This document shows positions 34,455 to 42,751 of a DNA stretch of 64,000 bases, one piece after another. Numbering within the stretch: position 1 is the first letter of the stretch; each line of letters begins with the position of its first letter. Both the position numbers and the translations under genes were made by a program. The notes under the pieces are model-generated. The model made no database searches and had not been told where the DNA came from. It was given only the letters and a program-made list of their open reading frames with translations. Origin of the DNA: Candidatus Binatia bacterium (GTDB lineage: Bacteria > Desulfobacterota > Binatia > UBA12015); the NCBI GenBank assembly GCA_029243485.1, contig JAQWRY010000088.1, forward strand, positions 215,221 to 279,220. The letters are read 5' to 3'.

Positions 34455-35292
34455 TTAGTTGCCGCCCGTCTGCTTCTGGGCCGCGCAGAAGAGGACCTTG
34501 TGGTCGTGATCGTCGTTGCTTTCGGGGATCGTAGAGGGCTCGTCCCACGGCACGATCGCCGGATCGACGTCGGCGGGCATCTCTACCAGCTGGCCGAATA
34601 CGAATCGTTTCAGAATCTGCTTTGCCGCCATCGAGCCAGGGACCACTCCGAGTTTGGACGCGGCGGCCTTCATCGGGCGGAGCATGCGTTGTCGGGTGGA
34701 CACACTGCCTACGGGGACGCCGCCGAAGAACTCCGGTGCGAATCCCGAGGCCCGCAGCTCGGCGGCGAGTTCTGTGACGCCGAAGTAGCGCTGCGATCGG
34801 GGGCTGGACACGAAATCCCAAAGGCTCGGGTTCGCGGTGCAGATGAGAAGTTCGCCGCCGGGTCGAAGGACGCGATGCGCTTCCCGGAAGAACGCGCTGG
34901 TCTCCGGCAGGTAGTAGATCGCTTCGAAGAGGATGACCACGTCCACGGATGCCGAACGGCAGGGCAGGGCATCGGCCGGGCCGACCAATACGGGGACCGC
35001 GCCGGAGGCGGCCGAGGCTGCCTTCGTTGCGAGGTCGGGATCGAGATCGCACGCAAGGACGGAACGCGCCGCCCCTGCGAGCGCGGAGAGTCCCTGTCCA
35101 GAGCCGCACGCGACCTCGAGCACGTCGCGCCCACGGCAGCGGCTCGCCGCCCAGCCGTAGCGCTGTGCGAATCGGGAGAGCTGCTCGGCGGAAACCTGAG
35201 TCCCCGTGACCTCGGTGACCTCCGACCAGCTCGTGTCTTTGACTTGGACCAGTTTCGTCCCCTTGCTGCTTTGCTGTGAGGCGGGCCGGCAT
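34455..35292 (-). CDS. Class I SAM methyltransferase with a frameshift near its start
   Basis: The readable core begins in motif I, DVLEVACGSGQGLSALAG, followed by DLDPDLATKA, the ALPCRSASVDVVILFEAIYY segment and VLRPGGELLICTANP. The only standard start in that frame (GTG 35123) falls inside motif I, cutting off about 55 residues the family needs. Upstream in the same frame are VKDTSWSEVTEVTGTQVSAE and QLSRFAQRYGW, typical of the N-terminus, with no start codon. An ATG at 35292 behind a GGAGG reads MPARLTAKQQG and joins this frame if one base is removed from the C4 run at 35259-35262. It is therefore a frameshifted gene or a sequencing error. It probably acts on a sugar intermediate. Confidence 0.75.
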
Positions 35293-35327
35293 CGCGCCGG
35301 AGTCGCCTCCGTTCGAAAGACGGCCGG

Positions 35328-37265
35328 CTAACGCCCGGCAGCCCGTAGTTGGGCCAGATTTTCGCTCGCCTCATCATCGCCCAGGTCGGGTGAGAATTCC
35401 GGGACGAGGCTTGCGAGTCGATCCAGGAGGTCGATCTCTTCGGCCGACCGGCAGTCCGACTCCAGGCTGTTCAGGGCCGCGTTGAGTTGCGACCGGTCGG
35501 CGGGTCGGAAGTGTCCGATGAAGATCTTCGGATGGCGGGTCTTGTCCGCCACCTCTTCTGAGACCGACAGTTCTTCGTACAGTTTCTCGCCGGGTCGAGT
35601 GCCGCTGAACTCGATGGCGATGTCTTGCTCCGGTTTGAGTCCGGAGAGACGGATCAGATCTTTCGCGAGGTCGACGATCCTCACGGGCTCGCCCATGTCC
35701 AGGATGAAGATCTCGCCGCCCTTCCCGATGCTGCTGGCCTCGAGGACGAGTTGGCAGGCCTCGGGCACCGTCATGAAGTACCGCTTCATGTCGGGGTGCG
35801 TAACCACGACGGGTCCGCCTTCTTGAATCTGCTTCTGGAAGATCGGAACGACGCTCCCGGTCGAGCCGAGAACGTTGCCGAAGCGAACCGTGACGAAGCG
35901 GGTCTTGCTCTCCTGTGAGAGGGCCTGCACGTACATCTCGGCGAGCCGCTTGGTGCACCCCATGACCGACGAAGGGTTTACTGCCTTGTCGGTCGACACC
36001 ATCACGAAACGATCGACGTCGTGACGTTGGGCGGCGTCGGCGAGTGCTCGGGTTCCGATGATATTGTTCTTGATGGCCTCGCCGACGTTCCATTCCATCA
36101 TCGGTACATGCTTGTGCGCCGCCGCATGTAGGACGAGCGAGGGCTTGTATCGAGTGAAGATCTCATCCAGGCGCGCCTCGTCGCCGATGTCGGCAATGAG
36201 TGGGTGGATCCGATCTGCATGGTCCGGGAACTTGGCGAGCAGGTGTTGGTGGGCCTGGAAGAGATTGCCTTCCGCCCGTTCGACGAGCAGGAGCCTACGT
36301 GGCGAGTAGAGCAACGTTTGCTCGCATAGGCCGAGCCCGATGCTGCCGCCGGCGCCCGTGATCATCACACAGCTATCGTGGATTGTGGACTGAACGTGCG
36401 GGCTGTCGAGTTGTACCGGGTCTCGACGGAGCAGGTCCTCGATGGTTACCGGGCGGATCTTGCTGGAGCCCAGTTGTCCCGCGGTTTCGTGGAGTCCCTG
36501 TGCGACCTTGGTTTCGATGCCGGCGGACTTGCATCGTTCATGCACGCGCCGGACCAGGGAACCCGGAGGTTCGGAAACCGTGATCAGGGCCTGATCAATT
36601 CGATGCTTGAGACCTAGCGCCGGGATGTCTGCCGGCGTGCCGAGTACCCGCAGCCCGTGGATGAGCTGTCCGGTTTTGCCGCCCGTGTCGTCGACGAAGC
36701 CGACGGCATGGATCCCGAGGCCTGGTCGACGCTCGATCTCTTTCGCCATCCACAGGCCGACTTGGCCGGCTCCGACGAGGAGGGTTCGCTTCTCCGGGCC
36801 GGCGTCGGCTCGTTCCCCGGCTGCGCCGGCTCGTTCGATGAGTGACCGCCACACCGCACGCGTTCCGGCGACGCCGAGGAATGCGACCATCAGGTCGATC
36901 AGGATCACCCCGACCGGCAGGATCGCGTACATCACGTAGGCCGACATTGGCAGGAGCATCTCGCCGACGAGTCTCATCGACAGGAGAACGGTTGCCGCAC
37001 CGCCGGTCGCGTACAGGAGACGCGACGCCTCGCGGAGTCCGATGTAACGCCAGGCGAAGTCGGGCGCGCCTACGGCTTGGAGGCAGATCAGTTGGAGTCC
37101 GACGACGTACGGCCAGAGGAAGAAGAGTCTCTTGACGTACTCGTGAGGGATGTCGCCCTCGAAGCGGAGCAAGAACGCGAGCCAGAGGGCAGCCGAGAGC
37201 ACGACGGCATCGGCACCGACACGGGCAAGTCGACTCAGCCTGCGAAGGCGTGAACTTCCCGCCAT
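35328..37265 (-). CDS. CapD/FlaA1-type membrane nucleotide-sugar dehydratase/epimerase
   Basis: The ATG at 37265 has GGAGGGGG five bases upstream. The 645-residue protein opens with four membrane helices (about 17-150), then a first Rossmann fold (TLLVGAGQVGLWMAKEIERR) and a second SDR domain from about residue 295: VMITGAGGSIGLGLCEQTL, HAAAHKHVPMMEWNVGEAIK, FVMVSTDKAVNPSSVMGCTK, RFGNVLGSTGSVVPIFQKQI. The VSTDKA...MGCTK form, lacking the usual Tyr, is typical of long membrane-bound 4,6-dehydratases. It likely converts a UDP-N-acetylhexosamine to a 4-keto-6-deoxy form, the substrate for the aminotransferase. First gene of the minus-strand operon. Confidence 0.95.
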   Translation of the reverse strand: MAGSSRLRRLSRLARVGADAVVLSAALWLAFLLRFEGDIPHEYVKRLFFLWPYVVGLQLICLQAVGAPDFAWRYIGLREASRLLYATGGAATVLLSMRLVGEMLLPMSAYVMYAILPVGVILIDLMVAFLGVAGTRAVWRSLIERAGAAGERADAGPEKRTLLVGAGQVGLWMAKEIERRPGLGIHAVGFVDDTGGKTGQLIHGLRVLGTPADIPALGLKHRIDQALITVSEPPGSLVRRVHERCKSAGIETKVAQGLHETAGQLGSSKIRPVTIEDLLRRDPVQLDSPHVQSTIHDSCVMITGAGGSIGLGLCEQTLLYSPRRLLLVERAEGNLFQAHQHLLAKFPDHADRIHPLIADIGDEARLDEIFTRYKPSLVLHAAAHKHVPMMEWNVGEAIKNNIIGTRALADAAQRHDVDRFVMVSTDKAVNPSSVMGCTKRLAEMYVQALSQESKTRFVTVRFGNVLGSTGSVVPIFQKQIQEGGPVVVTHPDMKRYFMTVPEACQLVLEASSIGKGGEIFILDMGEPVRIVDLAKDLIRLSGLKPEQDIAIEFSGTRPGEKLYEELSVSEEVADKTRHPKIFIGHFRPADRSQLNAALNSLESDCRSAEEIDLLDRLASLVPEFSPDLGDDEASENLAQLRAAGR

Positions 37266-37666
37266 GCGTCCCCCTCCATCTCCCATCCCAAACAGCCCCG
37301 TTTTCAAGAGCAGTTTCTCGTGGCGCCGCAGAACTCCACCGCCTCCCTCCCCCCAGTCCCCACGCCGCCATTCGACCTGCATCAGGCCCGTCCGACGGCA
37401 GAGCAACCAAAGCGGATAATGGCTCGGCGTGTCAACGAAATCAGCCCCGTTCCGCCTACCTCTCCGGCGCTTGCGGACGCGTCGTCCCGAGGGCTGAGAC
37501 GTGCCTTGCACGCCGTAGCGATTGCCTGATTTTTGGGCACGATCATCCGCAAACTCCTCTTCGTCCGGAGGAGGTAGCGGCAGATTTTACCCCCACCTAT
37601 AGGGGCATCGATGAGTTTTGTGCCGTTCAGGAACAGGGCGGTACCGTTCTGGCACGCGGGGTGACG
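37266..37666. other. 401-base non-coding region upstream of the minus-strand polysaccharide operon
   Basis: No gene could be supported. On the minus strand this stretch follows the end of the protease remnant and precedes the CapD-like gene, so it should hold a terminator and the operon promoter. A structured segment is listed at 37620-37655. A TAAAAT on the minus strand near 37585 could be a -10 element, but no matching -35 was seen. Confidence 0.45.
37620..37655 (-). terminator. Possible hairpin terminator after the protease gene
   Basis: On the minus strand, just after the stop at 37667, GTGCC-A-GAAC can pair with GTTC-CTGAAC-GGCAC around an 11-base loop that contains the palindrome CGGTACCG. 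Nine base pairs form with bulges, and ACAAAACTC follows instead of a T-run. It may be a Rho-assisted end signal or simply a structured spacer. Confidence 0.3.
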
Positions 37667-38761
37667 CTATCTGCAACGCGCGGTGTTCCCGGTGGTCCCC
37701 ATCTCGCAGTCGTCCGGGTCGAACACGGCCTCGCCGCAGATACCGGCCGACGCCACCGGTGGTGTGAGCGCGATCGCTGCGCGGAGCGGGAGCACCGGCG
37801 GGATCGCGGCGAAGCCGCCTCGACTGCCCGTGACAACGACTTTGTAGACGTCGGCCCCGGCGGCGGTCGTCTGGATTCTCACGCGGTTCACGAACCCCCC
37901 GACCAGGCCTGCAGATCGGAAGACGGATCGTGAACCGGTGGGCGTCGCCTTGTCGTAGGCGCCCCCAGGAACGTGGGTGTCGAGGACGCGGTTACGGTCG
38001 GCGTCGTGCACGACGATCCGGATTCCGGTTGCGACCGGGTCGAACGCCGGTGCGGACGCGAACGAGAGGATTCCGGTGAGCTTGAAGCGGTCATCTCCCG
38101 GCCCGGTCGCGTACTTGGAAAGCTTCAGGATCGCGTTCTCGACCGAGGGGCCGGCATTGCACGCGTCACAAGCGTCGCCGAGTCCGTCGCCGTCGGTGTC
38201 CTCCTGTCCGGCGTCGGCATCTTGTGGGCAGAGGTCCGCTTCGTCGCACGCCCCGTCCCCGTCACCGTCGGGTTGTCCTACGTCCGCAGGACACGCTGTC
38301 GTAGAGCCATCGCACGCTTCTTCGGGGTCGCATGCACCGGCGCCCGCGCGACACACGGTGCCGGCAGGAAACAATTCGTCTGCAGGGCAGGCGTCGCTGA
38401 AGCCGTCACAGATTTCTTCTGGATCACACGTCCCGGTGGACGGACGACAAGTCCCACTGCTCTTCAGGTCGACCGGGCAGGCGGCCGAGATGCCGTCGCA
38501 GGTTTCGGCTGCGTCGCAGACGCCCTGGGTGGCACGGCAGATCGAGCCGGTGGTGGCCAGGCTGGCGCAGGTGGAAGAACAGCAGTCACCATTCGTCGTG
38601 TTCCCATCATCGCAGGACTCGCCCGCGTCCAGGACGCCGTTACCGCAGCTTCCAAGGGGCGCGGAGACGAAGCTCGGCACCTGGACCAGGCCCGCGCCGG
38701 ATAGAGTGTCTGGCCCCGGATCGTCCGCGTCTATCGCGTTGTCGATGAGCCGCTGTTTCAT
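37667..38761 (-). CDS. C-terminal part of the subtilisin-like protease with Cys-rich repeats (separated by an in-frame stop)
   Basis: The ORF begins MKQRLIDNAIDADDPGPDTL and continues GAGLVQVPSF, which is the normal end of a subtilisin catalytic domain. It is followed by a DUF4215-type repeat (CGNGVLDAGESCDDGN), three to four shorter Cys repeats (for example CRATQGVCDAAETCDG), a thrombospondin-type-3-like calcium segment (DGDGDGACDEADLCPQDAD...) and a beta-rich end. Eight codons upstream in the same frame lies the TGA (38786-38788) that ends the catalytic part. On its own this piece lacks a signal peptide and is probably not a true separate gene. Read-through would give one protein of about 927 residues. 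Confidence 0.6.
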   Translation of the reverse strand: MKQRLIDNAIDADDPGPDTLSGAGLVQVPSFVSAPLGSCGNGVLDAGESCDDGNTTNGDCCSSTCASLATTGSICRATQGVCDAAETCDGISAACPVDLKSSGTCRPSTGTCDPEEICDGFSDACPADELFPAGTVCRAGAGACDPEEACDGSTTACPADVGQPDGDGDGACDEADLCPQDADAGQEDTDGDGLGDACDACNAGPSVENAILKLSKYATGPGDDRFKLTGILSFASAPAFDPVATGIRIVVHDADRNRVLDTHVPGGAYDKATPTGSRSVFRSAGLVGGFVNRVRIQTTAAGADVYKVVVTGSRGGFAAIPPVLPLRAAIALTPPVASAGICGEAVFDPDDCEMGTTGNTARCR

Positions 38762-38785
38762 TTCGGACGGTGTCAGCTGGGGTAG

Positions 38786-40450
38786 TCAGTGGCTCGCGAG
38801 GTAGCTCTGTGTAAGAGCGACGATGCCTCCGACATGGGCGGAGGCCGCCGAGGTCCCGTTGAACGTCCAGTCGAGGACGAAATCGAAGTCGGTGACGGCG
38901 TAGTTCTCGACGATCCCCGGTCCGGCGATGTCCGGCTTGAGCCCGCCGGATCCGGCGGGGCCGTGCGAGCTGGGCTCGCTCACTTCGTCCTCGAAGAAGG
39001 AATCGATCTCCGAGACCGTGAGCGCGCTGGCGACCACGGCCAGGTCAGACAGGCTTCCCGCGGAGTTGTGGACCAGGGTCTCCTCGACGCCGAGCCCGCA
39101 CGCGATACGGAACTCGGGCCACACGGGGAGCGGTGTGGGAGCGGTGTATCGAACCGAGAGGAAGTAGTAGTTCTCGTCGAAGTCGGCATCGAAGAGGTTC
39201 ACCGTCTTCTGGAAGAAGCCGCCGAGGTTCCTCTCCGTGCCCGAGACCGGTACGACCCCTGAGTCACCAGGGCAGATCGGGTCGTCGTGCGGCGATCCGT
39301 CGTTCCAGCTGACGAGACGCACCTTGAACTTGCTCTCGTCGAAGCCCTCCTCGATTGCGCTCCAGCACGTGACTTCGAGACTCTCGGCGTCGAAGTGATC
39401 GAAGTCGAACCAGAGCTCGTTCAAGGCAACGCGAAAGATGTCGTCGAAGGTATGGTATTCGCTGTCGTCGTTGGCGTCGTTGCAGATGTAGTCCGGGCCG
39501 CCGCTCACGCAGGCCACGCAAGGCTCGTACTGGTTCCTGACGTGGCGCACCGCCTCGTTTCCTGCGGCGACGATGACGACGCTGCCCGCTGCGACCGCGT
39601 AGTCGATGTCGTCCGTAAAACGGTTCGTGCCTCCGGCACCCAACCCGACTGGGTCGGCCATCGTTTCGATGTGCGTCAGCGGGACGTGGATGACGTCAAT
39701 GCCCTGGTCCGCTGCGTGTCGGATCGCATGCTCGATGCCGCTCACGCTCTTTACGCGGTAGAGCTTGATCGTCGCGCCGGGGGCCATCTCGTAGATCACC
39801 TCGGCGGATGCCGTTCCGTGCTCCCGAGAGCCCTTTCCGTCGAGAGGCGCATTGATGAAGGTGGAGCTGCCGGAAGAGAGCTGCTCGAACATGTCACCGA
39901 CGGGAATCGCGTAGAGCTCGTCGTTCGGATCCGCGATCGTGTTGGCCAGACTCTCGTAGTCCTTGTCGATGATGGCGACGGTGACACCACTACCGGTCTC
40001 GCCGGCGAAGTGTGCAAGGTCGGCTCGTGTGAGCTCAATGCCCTCGCTGTCAAAGAGCCCGGCGGGGACGGGTTCGATCGGGGTGAGGATCCGTCGAACG
40101 AAGGGCAGTGCGGCAATCTTCGGTCGATTCCCGGAAGGCGCCCAGGCCTCGAGGCCGTCGAAGTTGACTACGGCCGACGCGTCGAGGACGACGCCGTGGT
40201 CCACGAGAACGTTCAGCGTTTCGGCTAGGGAGTCTCGTGGGTCGAAAGATCGGAAGAGGGGCACCGGCCCCCTGATCGATTCCTCGATCGCCCGGAGTCG
40301 ATCGTTCGTTCGTCCAAGGTCCGCGGGCGGCAGAGCTTTCATGTCGAGCTGGATCTCGACCCGTGACATCTCCCTGTGGCTCGAGGCAGACACCGAGCTT
40401 GGGCCGAGGAGCGCGAGCAGGGTGAACGATAGTGCGAGTGTCGCCTTCAT
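38786..40450 (-). CDS. S8 (subtilisin-like) serine peptidase, catalytic part
   Basis: The ATG at 40450 begins a signal peptide (KATLALSFTLLALLGPSSVS). The catalytic triad is visible: Asp162 (VTVAIIDKDYESLA), His211 (GSREHGTASAEVIYEMAPGA) and Ser534 (FNGTSAASAHVGGIVALTQ). The usual HGTHVAG is HGTASAE and the Asp motif is IIDKD, as in a divergent secreted S8 group common in such genomes. The frame ends with TGA 20 residues after Ser534, in the middle of the last conserved helix pair; the sequence continues in frame into the ORF ending at 37667. Part of the catalytic domain is therefore missing unless the stop is read through or is an error. Confidence 0.8.
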   Translation of the reverse strand: MKATLALSFTLLALLGPSSVSASSHREMSRVEIQLDMKALPPADLGRTNDRLRAIEESIRGPVPLFRSFDPRDSLAETLNVLVDHGVVLDASAVVNFDGLEAWAPSGNRPKIAALPFVRRILTPIEPVPAGLFDSEGIELTRADLAHFAGETGSGVTVAIIDKDYESLANTIADPNDELYAIPVGDMFEQLSSGSSTFINAPLDGKGSREHGTASAEVIYEMAPGATIKLYRVKSVSGIEHAIRHAADQGIDVIHVPLTHIETMADPVGLGAGGTNRFTDDIDYAVAAGSVVIVAAGNEAVRHVRNQYEPCVACVSGGPDYICNDANDDSEYHTFDDIFRVALNELWFDFDHFDAESLEVTCWSAIEEGFDESKFKVRLVSWNDGSPHDDPICPGDSGVVPVSGTERNLGGFFQKTVNLFDADFDENYYFLSVRYTAPTPLPVWPEFRIACGLGVEETLVHNSAGSLSDLAVVASALTVSEIDSFFEDEVSEPSSHGPAGSGGLKPDIAGPGIVENYAVTDFDFVLDWTFNGTSAASAHVGGIVALTQSYLASH

Positions 40451-40483
40451 GGGTGAAATCTCCGTCAAGTAAGTAGCCCAGGT

Positions 40484-40503
40484 GTGCATGCCGCGGAATG
40501 CAC
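40484..40503. promoter_or_regulatory. Inverted repeat in divergent spacer
   Basis: GTGCAT-(8 bases)-ATGCAC lies between the divergent protease (ATG 40450, minus) and M20 peptidase (ATG 40575, plus) genes. The 6-base arms and 14-base centre-to-centre spacing resemble a dimeric repressor site. Function not tested; no promoter boxes were recognised. Confidence 0.3.
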
Positions 40504-40574
40504 GCCCGCGTCTACAGCGGATGGCGCCTCCGCCATGGCTTGGCGCTGTCGTCTCACACAGCTACCCCACCCCA

Positions 40575-41987
40575 ATGCCCTTCGACCCGACCCGCGCAAA
40601 GTCCTTCATCGACACCCTCTGGAAGGACTCCATCCTCCCGACTCTGATCGACTACGTCCGCATCCCCAACAAGTCCCCCGCCTTCGACAAGGACTGGTCC
40701 GCGAACGGTCACATGGACAAGGCCGTCGCTCTCGCCGAAAGCTGGGCCCGCGAGCACTTGCCCAAAAACGCAAAGCTCGAGGTCGTGCGGCTCGACAAGC
40801 GCACGCCCGTCATCCTCGTCGAAGTGCCGGGAACGACCGACGGCACGGTTCTCCTCTACGGCCATCTCGACAAGCAGCCCGAGATGACCGGCTGGGAAGA
40901 CGGTCTCGGACCCTGGACGCCCGTCGTGAGAGACGACAAGCTCTACGGCCGCGGTGCCGCCGACGATGGCTACGCTCTCTTCGCATCGCTCGCCGCGATC
41001 AAGGCACTGGAGGAGCAGGGCGCCGAACATCCGCGCTGCGTCGTTCTCATCGAATGCTGCGAGGAAAGCGGAAGCCACGACCTGGCGCCGTACATCGAGC
41101 ACCTGAAGGATCGGATCGGTTCGCCCGATCTGGTCGTCTGTCTCGACTCGGGCTGCGGCGATTATGACCGCCTGTGGTGCACGACGTCTCTGCGGGGAAT
41201 CGTCATCGGGGATCTCAAGGTCGAGATCCTACGCGAAGGTGTTCACAGCGGCGATGCCGGCGGCATCGTACCTTCGAGCTTTCGCGTCGCGAGGCAGTTG
41301 TTGTCCCGGATCGAGGACCCTGCGACAGGCGAGATCACCCTCGACGAACTCAAGGTCGAGATCCCGGCGGACCGGCGCGGTCAGGCCGAGCGGGCCGCCG
41401 AGGTTCTGGGCACGGCGGTCTTCGACAAGTTCCCGTTCCTGGGGGACGCGGGTCCCGCAATTACGAACCCGGTGGAACTCGCACTGAACCGGACGTGGCG
41501 CTCGGCGCTCGAGATCACGGCGGCCGAGGGGATCCCCGACCTGGCACACGCCGGCAACGTGCTGCGACCGGCGACGACGTTGCGTTTCGCGCTACGCCTG
41601 CCGCCGACGATCAAGGCCGGAGAAGCGGCCAAGGCAATTCGGAAGGTCCTGGAAGACAACCCGCCGCACGGAGCGAAGGTCAAAGCCGGCGGTGGGGGCC
41701 AGACCGGCTGGAACGCGCCGCCCATGGCGGCGTGGCTCGAAGGAGCCCTCGACGAAGCGTCGAAGGAATGGTTCGGCCCGCCGGCGGTCGCGATGGGCGA
41801 GGGCGGCTCGATCCCGTTCATGGGCATGCTCGGGGAGCGCTTCCCAGAGGCTCAGTTCGTCATCACGGGCGTGCTCGGGCCGGGCTCCAATGCTCACGGC
41901 CCGAACGAATTCCTGGACTTGAAGACGGCCCGCCGATTGACGGGCTGCATCGCGCAGGTTCTGAACATTCGAGCCGGGCGCGCCTAG
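40575..41987 (+). CDS. M20 family metallopeptidase (dipeptidase-like)
   Basis: The ATG at 40575 opens the family-typical N-terminus; the frame upstream is non-coding. Zinc-binding and catalytic landmarks are LLYGHLDKQPEMTGW (His, then Asp), KLYGRGAADDGYALFASLAA (bridging Asp), VVLIECCEESGSHDL (catalytic Glu, then Glu ligand), CLDSGCGDYDRLW (Asp ligand) and GPGSNAHGPNEFLDL (His ligand). The dimerisation domain has GVHSGDAGGIVPSSFRVARQ. 470 residues without signal peptide, so a cytoplasmic peptidase or amidase. It converges with the XRE gene with a four-base overlap of the stops. Confidence 0.95.
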   Translation: MPFDPTRAKSFIDTLWKDSILPTLIDYVRIPNKSPAFDKDWSANGHMDKAVALAESWAREHLPKNAKLEVVRLDKRTPVILVEVPGTTDGTVLLYGHLDKQPEMTGWEDGLGPWTPVVRDDKLYGRGAADDGYALFASLAAIKALEEQGAEHPRCVVLIECCEESGSHDLAPYIEHLKDRIGSPDLVVCLDSGCGDYDRLWCTTSLRGIVIGDLKVEILREGVHSGDAGGIVPSSFRVARQLLSRIEDPATGEITLDELKVEIPADRRGQAERAAEVLGTAVFDKFPFLGDAGPAITNPVELALNRTWRSALEITAAEGIPDLAHAGNVLRPATTLRFALRLPPTIKAGEAAKAIRKVLEDNPPHGAKVKAGGGGQTGWNAPPMAAWLEGALDEASKEWFGPPAVAMGEGGSIPFMGMLGERFPEAQFVITGVLGPGSNAHGPNEFLDLKTARRLTGCIAQVLNIRAGRA

Positions 41988-42181
41988 GACGGCTCGCTCG
42001 ACTCGAGGGCATCATCGAGAAGAGCCCGCTCCGCATCGCCCGGCCGGGAATAACCATGCTCCCATTGGTCCACGGTGCAGACCGTCGTGCCGAGTCGGCG
42101 GGCGAGCTCTTCTTGCGTCATTCCGAGGCGCCAGCGCAAGTCTAAAATTCGGTCTGCGTCGGGCGCCTCGTACGTTTTCAT
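41984..42181 (-). CDS. Small XRE-family DNA-binding protein
   Basis: The ORF extends to a GTG at 42214 that overlaps the upstream gene's stop, but the ATG at 42181 aligns exactly with the start of its neighbour and was chosen. The 65-residue product is a bare helix-turn-helix: ILDLRWRLGMTQEELARRLG, then TTVCTVDQWEHGYSRPG. It is the second of two tandem XRE genes on this strand; the pair shares the MTQE-LA--LG-TV-TV--WE-G--RP pattern. Target unknown; autoregulation is likely for this type. Confidence 0.85.
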   Translation of the reverse strand: MKTYEAPDADRILDLRWRLGMTQEELARRLGTTVCTVDQWEHGYSRPGDAERALLDDALESSEPS

Positions 42182-42210
42182 TGTTCCGTCCCGCTCGGGG
42201 AGCGACCCTT

Positions 42211-42465
42211 TCACATCCGATGGGCGGATTGTGCTGCGGGCTCAGGGGCGCTCTCAAAAGGGGGGGGTGTCACCGATCGCTCCGCTGTGAGTCGGTCGAG
42301 ACCTGCGGTCGCAAGGCGACTCGGACGGGTGTGCCCGTTCTCCCAGCGGTTCACCGTGGACACGGTGACGCCGAGCTCGTGGGCCAGGTCCTCCTGAGTC
42401 ATGCTCAGGTTGACGCGAAGGGTTTTGACTTCGGAACCGGTCATCGTTTGAACTGTAGTAGCCAT
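42211..42465 (-). CDS. Small XRE-family DNA-binding protein, paralogue of its neighbour
   Basis: The 84-residue product has the helix-turn-helix VKTLRVNLSMTQEDLAHELG, then VTVSTVNRWENGHTRPSRLA, and a Pro/Ala-rich tail. The tail's stop overlaps a possible GTG start of the second XRE gene, so both are on one mRNA. The upstream 286 bases to the acyl-CoA dehydrogenase stop contain no other gene that I can support. Confidence 0.85.
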   Translation of the reverse strand: MATTVQTMTGSEVKTLRVNLSMTQEDLAHELGVTVSTVNRWENGHTRPSRLATAGLDRLTAERSVTPPPFESAPEPAAQSAHRM

Positions 42466-42751
42466 CTCTCTCTCACTCTCCTATTCCGACCGTTTGCGTT
42501 TCTGACGTTTGTTCTGCTGTTCGCATTCGATCTGCACACACTCATCGCAACGCGAGTGCCAAGGCAGTGCAGGGAGGCGCTTGCGCAAGAATCTTCCTGA
42601 TTTGGGCACTTTTCGGTCGCAGGTGGATCACAGAGTGAGATTTACGGGAGGATTCTGTCACTTGCGGGCGACGAACGTCGCCGCCCAGTGACACGAGCCC
42701 CTCGCGCGCGTTCCACAAATGTGGATCCGCGGACGTCGAACGCGATGGGGT

